Part shown: positions 1 to 4,317 of the stretch, one piece after another
Numbering within the stretch: position 1 is the stretch's first letter
How the letters are laid out: every line of letters starts with the position of its first letter
NCBI GenBank assembly: GCA_021812205.1
Contig: JAKAOJ010000022.1
Span: 1-6,089 of the forward strand
Direction: 5' to 3'
Origin: Microcaldota archaeon
Lineage (GTDB): Archaea > Micrarchaeota > Micrarchaeia > Micrarchaeales > Micrarchaeaceae
Length of the DNA stretch: 6,089 nt
The notes under the pieces: generated by a model
The model's input: the letters and a program-made list of their open reading frames with translations, nothing else
Told to the model about the DNA's origin: nothing
Database searches by the model: none
Program-made: the position numbers and the translations under genes

Positions 1-479
1 ATTCTTGTTAAAGTGTAAACCAGGTCGTCCAGATCTTTAACCACATCTATCTCATCGAGCGCCACCACGAGTATCTTGCTGTCCTCCTCTATCCAGTTTG
101 TGAGTTTCTCATAAAGGTCTACAGTGCCGTAGCCGCGCCTCGCGTAGGTCGGCATGTGGTCGCTTATAATCTTGTTGAGGACGCGGAACCTGGTGTTGTA
201 GACCCTGCAGTTCACGTAGCTTATGCGTGCATGAGAATTCGGTATCGAGTTTACCTCGTTTATAACGTACTTTGTGCACGTGGTCTTGCCCGTGCCTGTG
301 CGCCCATAGACAAACAGGTTGCGCCCCCTCTCGCCCTTCAGTGAAGGCGCCAGCGCCCGCTCTATGTTGTTTATCTCCTTCTCCCTGAAGACCAGCTTCT
401 GGGGTGTGTAGTGGGGAGAGAGCACTTCCCGTTTCGCGAACACCTTTGATTCTGCAAGAAGGTCGTTAAGCGTCTGCAT
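1..479 (-). CDS. orc1: Orc1/Cdc6-type replication initiator ATPase (partial, C-terminal part beyond left edge)
   Basis: Archaeal Orc1/Cdc6 proteins bind origin DNA and help load the MCM helicase. The 159 residues visible are the N-terminus and first half of the AAA+ domain. They show a typical lead-in (YTPQKLVFREKEINNIERAL), a perfect Walker A (GRTGTGKT, residues 59-66) and a Walker B (LVVALDEID, 137-145) followed by KDLDDLVYTLTR, as in the family. The lid, sensor 2 and winged-helix DNA-binding domain lie outside the window. The ATG at 477-479 is the only usable start: an in-frame stop lies 18 nt upstream, with no start codon between. A GGGGT ribosome site (486-490) sits 6 nt before it. It is the third gene of a minus-strand string after aIF2-beta and aIF1A, 57 nt below the latter. 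No separate strong TATA box is seen in that gap, so co-transcription is likely. Which Orc1/Cdc6 paralogue this is cannot be told from the visible part. Confidence 0.95.
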   Translation of the reverse strand, partial: MQTLNDLLAESKVFAKREVLSPHYTPQKLVFREKEINNIERALAPSLKGERGRNLFVYGRTGTGKTTCTKYVINEVNSIPNSHARISYVNCRVYNTRFRVLNKIISDHMPTYARRGYGTVDLYEKLTNWIEEDSKILVVALDEIDVVKDLDDLVYTLTR

Positions 480-536
480 GCAACTACCCCTGGCACGTCA
501 TGCATGCCTGCCCCCCAATACTTTCTGCCTACACAT

Positions 537-842
537 TCATATAAGCTTCCTTTCCTTCAGCTTGTTGGTGTCCATTATGCTGTAGCGCCATACTATGTCG
601 CCGCGCTCGTTGCTCTGCACGGTCCACGGCATGACAAGCACCACGTCACCCTCGCGTATCCAGAAGCGCCTCCTTAGCCTGCCCGGTATCGAGCACACCC
701 GTTCGTTGCCGTCGCTGCACTGCACGACGAACTTCGATGCGCCTGAAATCTTTGCCACCTTGCCAAGCACCTGCCCGCCCTGCGGCATCCTCAGCTCGTG
801 AGGCGGCTCCGGCATTCCTGGCTTTCTCCTGTAAAATCCCAT
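537..842 (-). CDS. eif1A: Translation initiation factor aIF1A
   Basis: aIF1A is the archaeal counterpart of bacterial IF1 and eukaryotic eIF1A. It binds the small ribosomal subunit A site during initiation. At 101 residues it has the normal archaeal length. A short basic tail (about residues 1-20) leads into one OB-fold (about 23-90). Family signatures are GQVLGKVAKISGASKFVVQC, then IPGRLRRRFWIREGDVVLV, then an IVWRY segment; the basic RLRRR patch is expected to contact rRNA. The start is ATG at 840-842. Its Shine-Dalgarno GAGGA (849-853) lies 6 nt upstream and overlaps the TGA stop of the upstream aIF2-beta gene (852-854), so translation is probably coupled. The C-terminus is short (KLKERKLI), without the long acidic tail of eukaryotic eIF1A. 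Confidence 0.97.
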   Translation of the reverse strand: MGFYRRKPGMPEPPHELRMPQGGQVLGKVAKISGASKFVVQCSDGNERVCSIPGRLRRRFWIREGDVVLVMPWTVQSNERGDIVWRYSIMDTNKLKERKLI

Positions 843-848
843 TAAGAT

Positions 849-854
849 TCCTCA
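849..854 (-). promoter_or_regulatory. Shine-Dalgarno of aIF1A overlapping the aIF2-beta stop codon
   Basis: Read on the minus strand the junction is TGAGGAATCTTAATG. The TGA stops aIF2-beta, GAGGA is the ribosome site, and the ATG 6 nt on starts aIF1A. This favours termination-reinitiation. The gdhA/mtnP junction has the same layout and the same spacing. Confidence 0.75.
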
Positions 855-1289
855 ATAGTTCTTCACGCCGTACCTGGCACCGCACGCCTCGCACACCAGG
901 TAGAACATCCCCCTGCCTGCGCCCTCCAGGTGCGTGTCCGGCTTGTGGCACTCCCTGCATATGACGTACAGCTCGAAATACCTGTGGATGCGCGTGTTGA
1001 GCTCTTCGTTGGAGAAGCGGCCGTTCATCACAAGCCTCTGCTCCTCCATGTTGACGGGCACGCTCAGCTCCTTGCTCAAGTACCTTGCTATGTCGGCGAC
1101 CGTCCTCCTTGCCTTGTCAGCAATGGCGTTCACGTTCCTTATTATCGTCTTCGAGCCCTGGACCATCGAGTCAACGGTCGGTATAACAAAGTCCGAGTGC
1201 TCCGCTGCGAGCTCCGGAAGCTTGGAGAACGCCCTGTCTAAAAGTTTTGAGTATTCCTCATCAGTCAAATCAGCACCGTCGGTGTGCAA
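852..1289 (-). CDS. eif2b: Translation initiation factor aIF2 subunit beta
   Basis: This is the beta subunit of the heterotrimeric aIF2, which delivers initiator Met-tRNA to the 30S subunit. The 145 residues match the usual archaeal length of about 135-145. The N-terminal helix (EEYSKLLDRAFSKLP, about 11-25) is the part known to bind aIF2-gamma. A central alpha/beta domain follows, including SKTIIRNVNAIADKARR (about 46-62) and VNMEEQRLVMNGRFSNEEL (79-97). The C-terminal zinc ribbon has C111-x2-C114 and C133-x2-C136. The annotated start is TTG (1287-1289). An in-frame TAG lies 18 nt upstream with no ATG or GTG between. The alternative is a second TTG at residue 8 (1266-1268), so the first seven residues are uncertain. 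It is the promoter-proximal gene of the aIF2-beta/aIF1A/orc1 string. The likely TATA box (1322-1329) would place the transcript start near 1301, leaving a leader of only about 12 nt. Confidence 0.96.
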   Translation of the reverse strand: MHTDGADLTDEEYSKLLDRAFSKLPELAAEHSDFVIPTVDSMVQGSKTIIRNVNAIADKARRTVADIARYLSKELSVPVNMEEQRLVMNGRFSNEELNTRIHRYFELYVICRECHKPDTHLEGAGRGMFYLVCEACGARYGVKNY

Positions 1290-1321
1290 CGCTTGCCGCC
1301 TATACTATTTGCCATGATAGC

Positions 1322-1329
1322 TATTTAAA
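1322..1329. promoter_or_regulatory. Shared palindromic TATA box for SRP RNA (+) and aIF2-beta operon (-)
   Basis: The box is TATTTAAA with the self-complementary core TTTAAA (1324-1329). On the plus strand its centre is about 25 nt before 1352, exactly where SRP helix 1 begins. On the minus strand it is about 25 nt before position 1301, about 12 nt ahead of the TTG start of aIF2-beta. The spacing fits archaeal TBP/TFB promoters in both directions. Adjoining BRE purines are not clear. Inferred from position and composition only. Confidence 0.6.
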
Positions 1330-1340
1330 GGCTTGGCGGG

Positions 1341-1348
1341 CTATATAA
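1341..1348 (-). promoter_or_regulatory. Second possible TATA box for the aIF2-beta operon
   Basis: Read on the minus strand this is TTATATAG, closer to the archaeal consensus than the box at 1322-1329. It would put a transcript start near 1319, just before an ATG at 1313-1315 that opens a 16-codon frame overlapping the aIF2-beta start. It sits immediately before the mature SRP RNA, too near to act as that RNA's own TATA box. Confidence 0.3.
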
Positions 1349-1351
1349 CCT

Positions 1352-1612
1352 TGGCAGATAGGCCGGGAAGCTAAGGGTTTCCCATTCGCAAATCCCTTTC
1401 AGGCGGGCCAGTGCCGGCCGCGTGCTGCAGCGTCATGCCAGGCCTTCGCCGAAGCGACGACGTCTTGCCTCAGGTGGTAACCTGCTATGTGAACCAGGCC
1501 AGGCCGGAAGGAGCAACCTTAAGCATATTTGGGCTACGCTTCTGGGATACAGGATCGAGCATAGGCGTAGACAACCTGTCATGCCTCTTCAGTGCAAGGC
1601 CGGCCTCTGCCA
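1352..1612 (+). ncRNA. ffs: Archaeal signal recognition particle RNA (7S/SRP RNA)
   Basis: This is the RNA scaffold of SRP, which binds SRP54 and SRP19 and targets secreted and membrane proteins. The diagnostic domain IV begins at GTGAACC (1489-1495), with CAGG, the GGAA tetraloop (1506-1509) and AGCA. Hand folding gives helix 1 (1352-1358 with 1606-1612), helix 2 (1361-1364/1406-1409), helix 3 (1365-1369/1379-1383), a short helix 4 (1387-1389/1403-1405), helix 5 (blocks 1413-1419/1598-1604, 1434-1437/1580-1583, 1439-1442/1575-1578, 1447-1450/1564-1567, 1451-1456/1537-1542) and helix 6 (1471-1475/1480-1484, loop GGTA). A terminal helix 1 with an Alu domain is typical of archaea. Loops 3 and 4 can pair (1373-1377 with 1394-1398). 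Oddities are a two-pair, not three-pair, stem under the GGAA loop and an unpaired or alternative 3' stretch in helix 5. The ends could lie a few bases outside the stated limits. Confidence 0.93.
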
Positions 1613-1632
1613 CTGGTGCTGAAAAGAGAAGG

Positions 1633-1640
1633 GATAAATG
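1633..1640 (+). promoter_or_regulatory. Weak TATA-like box before tRNA-Ser
   Basis: GATAAATG is centred about 25 nt before position 1661, which would leave a leader of about 12 nt on the tRNA precursor. It departs from the archaeal consensus. The tRNA could instead be processed from read-through of the SRP RNA transcript, which ends only about 60 nt upstream. Confidence 0.35.
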
Positions 1641-1673
1641 CATTTCCAGAAGATACAGATGCATCGGAGCGAC

Positions 1674-1757
1674 GCCGGGGTCGCCTAGAGGTAGGGCGGC
1701 AGCCTGCTAAGCTGTTTGGCCATTTGGCCTTCGTGGGTTCGATTCCCACCCCCGGCG
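1674..1757 (+). tRNA. trnS-GCU: tRNA-Ser, anticodon GCU
   Basis: This tRNA reads AGC and AGU serine codons. The acceptor stem is GCCGGGG (1674-1680) with CCCCGGC (1750-1756), and the discriminator is G1757. The D stem is GCC/GGC (1683-1685/1695-1697). The anticodon stem 1699-1703/1711-1715 encloses loop CTGCTAA, giving anticodon GCT at 1706-1708. The long variable arm GGCC-ATTT-GGCC (1718-1729) marks it as a type II tRNA, as expected for serine. The T stem-loop is GTGGG-TTCGATT-CCCAC (1733-1749). All stems pair; only the outermost anticodon-stem pair is a G-T wobble. There is no intron and no encoded CCA (CTC follows), so the CCA enzyme must add the end. Confidence 0.97.
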
Positions 1758-1763
1758 CTCCGC

Positions 1764-1767
1764 CTTT
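1764..1767 (+). terminator. Possible T-run terminator after tRNA-Ser
   Basis: A short TTTT run lies 7 nt after the mature tRNA end. Archaeal RNA polymerase can stop at T-runs without a hairpin. It is short, so support is weak. A 6-bp inverted repeat at 1788-1810 (GAATGC/GCATTC, 11-nt loop) lies between this tRNA and the convergent gene at 1823 and might help to separate them. Confidence 0.3.
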
Positions 1768-1822
1768 TATCCCATGCATGGAGGGCCGAATGCCTGTGCT
1801 GTCAGCATTCTAGAGCCCAGAT

Positions 1823-2722
1823 TTACGGCGCAGCATAGCTAGAGGACCAGCTGCTTGTGTATGTCACACCATTAGGCACTCCGTTGTTGCCATTGCCTGA
1901 ATAATCATTAGTGTTGCCGTTGAGCGGATACCACGCAACAAGGTTCTGCAGGTCTATAGGCGCGCCGCCGATGCCCTCCTGGTAAAGCGCCTGTATGCTA
2001 TTCTGTGAAAGAGCGGTTCCGTAAACCTGCACATTAGATATATACCCTATGAAGTCTGACCTGTCTAACCCCTGCCCTATATACAGAGTTAATCCTTGGG
2101 TATTAAAGCTGTTATACGGGATATTGTCTGTCTTTTGGACCTCACCCTCATATCCTGTGTACCCTATCTGGTATGTGCCGTTGTATTCGTAAGCTACAAA
2201 AACCCAAGTGCCAAGCGTGTAGCCTGGGTTGATTGATAAGCAGGTATCTGTGCACCACGCATTCATTACAGGATTGTATGAGCATCCGTTTGTGTACACC
2301 TCAAAATATTCAGGAGGTGTTGAAGGATTGCTACAGGCAAGAGACCCATACGCAAATACATCCTGCTGCCCATTACTGGCGTTAATCTCATCATACCATG
2401 CTGTAATTGTCCTTGGGGCAGCGCCCTGTGGCAAAGCTGGCAACGAGGCAGTTATCTTGCTTCCGGAGCCGCTGAACTGCGCCACATACTGCGGCAGCTC
2501 GCCGTTGCACTCTCCTTCAGTGCTTATGAAAGAAGTTGTGCCAGGGCCGTTGGGCCTGAATACCTGGCAGGATCCTGGGGGTGCCTTCGGCGCAAAGCTT
2601 GCACTGCTGAATATTCCCAACTGGAAGAGCGCTGCAAGGACAATGGCGATAATGAGAATGGCCCACCCGTAAGTCATCAGGTACTCCATCGCTGACTGCG
2701 CTTTACTGCGCTCCAGTTGCAT
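1823..2722 (-). CDS. Pilin-like secreted protein with class III signal and LamG-like domain
   Basis: A surface or pilus-associated protein of unknown exact role. Counting from the chosen ATG (2720-2722) it has 299 residues. MQLERSKA precedes QSAME, a class III (prepilin peptidase) site with Q at +1 and E at +5. A hydrophobic assembly helix follows (about 15-38, YGWAILIIAIVLAALF). Residues about 83-249 resemble a LamG/concanavalin jelly-roll, ending in the characteristic ISNVQVYGTALSQNSIQALY. The last 45 residues open like a second LamG module (LVAWYPLNGNTNDYSGNG) and then stop. Six cysteines and two N-glycosylation sequons (NAS, NGT) suit an extracytoplasmic protein. The start is set by a perfect AGGAGG (2729-2734) 6 nt upstream. 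The longer frame from TTG 2800 would begin before the predicted transcript start, and ATG 2737 is a second option. LamG domains often bind glycans, but no ligand can be inferred here. Confidence 0.85.
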   Translation of the reverse strand: MQLERSKAQSAMEYLMTYGWAILIIAIVLAALFQLGIFSSASFAPKAPPGSCQVFRPNGPGTTSFISTEGECNGELPQYVAQFSGSGSKITASLPALPQGAAPRTITAWYDEINASNGQQDVFAYGSLACSNPSTPPEYFEVYTNGCSYNPVMNAWCTDTCLSINPGYTLGTWVFVAYEYNGTYQIGYTGYEGEVQKTDNIPYNSFNTQGLTLYIGQGLDRSDFIGYISNVQVYGTALSQNSIQALYQEGIGGAPIDLQNLVAWYPLNGNTNDYSGNGNNGVPNGVTYTSSWSSSYAAP

Positions 2723-2728
2723 TGGCAG

Positions 2729-2734
2729 CCTCCT
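2729..2734 (-). promoter_or_regulatory. Strong Shine-Dalgarno deciding the pilin-like gene start
   Basis: AGGAGG on the minus strand ends 6 nt before ATG 2720-2722. It is the strongest ribosome site in the window and sits inside the longer open frame, arguing that translation begins at the internal ATG. Confidence 0.75.
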
Positions 2735-2764
2735 CATACCCTCGGTTATAAAGCTCCAAAAACC

Positions 2765-2772
2765 AATAAATA
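2765..2772 (-). promoter_or_regulatory. TATA box of the pilin-like gene
   Basis: TATTTATT on the minus strand, within CCTATTTATTGG. A start about 25 nt downstream falls near 2743, which gives a leader of about 20 nt to ATG 2722 and excludes the TTG at 2800. The same 8-mer lies before the GH15 gene. Confidence 0.65.
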
Positions 2773-2816
2773 GGTTGTATAATACACGATTTAAGTTCAA
2801 TGGCAGCTGGTGCCTA

Positions 2817-4118
2817 TCATGAAACTGTCTTCAGGGGCATGCGCAGCTTTATATCGTGAGTGCGCAGGGCCTCGCGCTCTTTAAGCGAAGAAATGGCGTT
2901 CAGCATCTCGCCGTACGACCATGCCAGCCACTCTATCGATGGCACTGCGTTTGCCGGGGTTTCTACGTTAATCATGTCCTGCTCAGGCAGCGATCCCTTA
3001 AACTTGTCTGCCACATAATCTATTATGCGCCTGCCTTCGTCAACGCGCCCATTAGATATTATGTAGTCAGCATACCTGAGCCCTAGCAGCAGCCAGCGCC
3101 CTCCGCCCCTGTACCAGTCCTTCTTGTACCTGACCGGCAGAATGTTGCCGGCGAAGAGGTCGCTTTCTATCCTCTTCAGGGTGCATTCCTCTATTGCAGG
3201 GTTGCCTAAAGCCTTGCCGTCGAGCCCAAACTGCGAAAATATGTACAGCTCGGAGGCATCGACCCCGAATTGGGTGTCAGGCATTTCTGCAAACGGCCTC
3301 GCCTGGCTGTATATAACATTGTCGCGGACAAATACCTGTTTCAGAAAGTCTATCGCCCCGCCATTGAGCATGTTTTTGTCCAGCTGTGCGGTGCCGCACC
3401 AAGCGGAGCACCAGGCGTCGCCCTTAATCTCAATCATCTTCTTTATGCCTGAATACACTGCAGCTACATCATATGCATGCAGCATGGTGCTGCGCTCCTC
3501 CCATGCGTCTGCGCACTCGGTCTTTACTATCTTTGTCATGTATCCCAGCAGCGTTCCCCCGTTCCTTTCGAGAAAAGTTAGTGTGTATGGGTAAGCTGCA
3601 ACCTTCAGCTCCTCATAAAGCGCGTTCACTAAGAGTGGGATTGAATCATGCTGCAGAAGCCAGCTGTGCCTCCCCGTCTCCTCGCCGCTGTCGTATCTGT
3701 GTATGCGCATGTCAGAGCCAATCCTTGCAGGTATGTGGTTCCTCATGTTAAAGAACTCGTCATGGTCCTCAAGCCTGATGCTTATCGCGTTCTTTATGCT
3801 GCCAATCCTGCCCTCGACAGTATGCATGTTGAAAAGGTTTATCCTGTGTGCAGCGTCTATCATGCGCTCTGCGAGCTCAGGGTCATGCCTGCCGAGTGTT
3901 TTTGATGCCCGCAGCAATGCCATTGAGACGAAGGAGGAGTCCCTGAACCAGTGCATACTGTACCAGTCAAAGTTCTGCGATGCTTTGATGAAGCCGGTCT
4001 CCGTCACCTGGAGCACCAGGTACTCTGCATACATCTTCATCTGTGAGATGTATGGATCTTCGCCATGCGCGTCTGTATCGGAACCGTTTTCAGAAGGGGA
4101 ATTTTGGTTGCGAAGCAA
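2817..4118 (-). CDS. GH15-family glycoside hydrolase (glucoamylase/trehalase-like), catalytic domain only
   Basis: Likely an inverting glucosidase acting on alpha-glucans or trehalose; substrate not decidable by eye. The 433 residues cover the (alpha/alpha)6 barrel. YAEYLVLQVTETGFIKAS (30-47) and WFRDSSF (57-63) mark the start of the barrel. HSWLLQHD lies at 151-158. DAWEER (204-209) contains the likely general acid E207. LPEQ (377-380) contains the likely general base E379, before the PSIEWLAWSYGEML closing helix. Many archaeal GH15 enzymes exceed 600 residues with an N-terminal beta-sandwich, which is absent here: only a polar 26-residue tail precedes the barrel. No signal peptide is seen, so it probably acts in the cytoplasm on stored sugar. 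The start is TTG (4116-4118), with an in-frame TAG 27 nt upstream; GGTGG at 4123-4127 is a modest ribosome site. ATG at codon 27 or 29 is the alternative. Confidence 0.85.
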   Translation of the reverse strand: MLRNQNSPSENGSDTDAHGEDPYISQMKMYAEYLVLQVTETGFIKASQNFDWYSMHWFRDSSFVSMALLRASKTLGRHDPELAERMIDAAHRINLFNMHTVEGRIGSIKNAISIRLEDHDEFFNMRNHIPARIGSDMRIHRYDSGEETGRHSWLLQHDSIPLLVNALYEELKVAAYPYTLTFLERNGGTLLGYMTKIVKTECADAWEERSTMLHAYDVAAVYSGIKKMIEIKGDAWCSAWCGTAQLDKNMLNGGAIDFLKQVFVRDNVIYSQARPFAEMPDTQFGVDASELYIFSQFGLDGKALGNPAIEECTLKRIESDLFAGNILPVRYKKDWYRGGGRWLLLGLRYADYIISNGRVDEGRRIIDYVADKFKGSLPEQDMINVETPANAVPSIEWLAWSYGEMLNAISSLKEREALRTHDIKLRMPLKTVS

Positions 4119-4161
4119 GTTTCCACCACATTCCGATTGATTCTATGCTGATTAGAAAAGG

Positions 4162-4169
4162 AATAAATA
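4162..4169 (-). promoter_or_regulatory. TATA box of the GH15 gene
   Basis: TATTTATT on the minus strand, within GGTATTTATTCC. The expected start is near 4140, leaving about 22 nt to the TTG at 4118. The core is identical to that of the pilin-like gene. Confidence 0.6.
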
Positions 4170-4276
4170 CCAACAGCAAAGTCAGCTACGACCGTAATAC
4201 ACAGGCTAAGCCCTAAAAGCGCTGGGCGCTTAAATGCAGCTGACATTCTTGTAGCCGCGGTAAAACCAGCCGCGCC

Positions 4277-4287
4277 TATAATTAAAA
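4277..4287 (+). promoter_or_regulatory. TATA box of the Cys-rich mini-protein gene
   Basis: TATAATTAAAA on the plus strand. A start about 25 nt downstream falls near 4306, 12 nt before ATG 4318. This makes the GTG at 4294 an unlikely start. Read on the minus strand (TTTAATTATA) it could also drive transcription toward 4246. Confidence 0.6.
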
Positions 4288-4317
4288 GCGTTAGTGCGGC
4301 ATCTGCTACGGATATTC

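Larger units (their letters stand above)
4037..4316 (-). other. Hydrophobic open frame, possible small membrane protein or gene remnant
   Basis: A minus-strand frame is open from just after a TGA (4317) to 4037. Its first 66 codons lie outside any other gene. The translation before the only ATG (4244-4246) reads AALTLLIIGAAGFTAATR, and after it PALLGLSLCITVVADFAVGI: two membrane-like segments separated by a basic turn. From the ATG it would encode 69 residues, with its last third overlapping the GH15 start in another frame. There is no ATG, GTG or TTG before the first segment, and no ribosome site at the ATG. It could be a small membrane protein on a near-leaderless transcript, a decayed fragment, or chance. 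Confidence 0.2.

Noticed and set aside
480..536. Replication origin next to orc1
   Set aside because: The gap is 57 nt, not AT-rich, and shows no ORB-like repeats. An origin could still lie left of the window.
646..960. 104-codon minus-strand frame overlapping aIF1A and aIF2-beta
   Set aside because: It is in a different frame from both real genes, and its Gly/Arg-rich composition is typical of an out-of-frame reading.
934..1317. 127-codon plus-strand open frame
   Set aside because: It is antisense to aIF2-beta, whose zinc ribbon and length are convincing, and is explained as a shadow frame.
1638..1781. ATGCAT palindromes near 1639, 1659 and 1774, and a 10-bp palindrome CCATGCATGG at 1772-1781
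   Set aside because: Short palindromes also occur elsewhere in the window (near 502 and 3474) without consistent spacing, so no function can be supported.
1579..1813. Open frames on both strands over the tRNA
   Set aside because: They cross tRNA-Ser and the end of the SRP RNA; the structured RNA explains the conservation-like GC content.
2723..2800. Longer TTG start for the pilin-like gene
   Set aside because: The TTG at 2798-2800 would precede the transcript start predicted from the TATA box, and the added residues are not a sensible signal. The AGGAGG points to ATG 2722.
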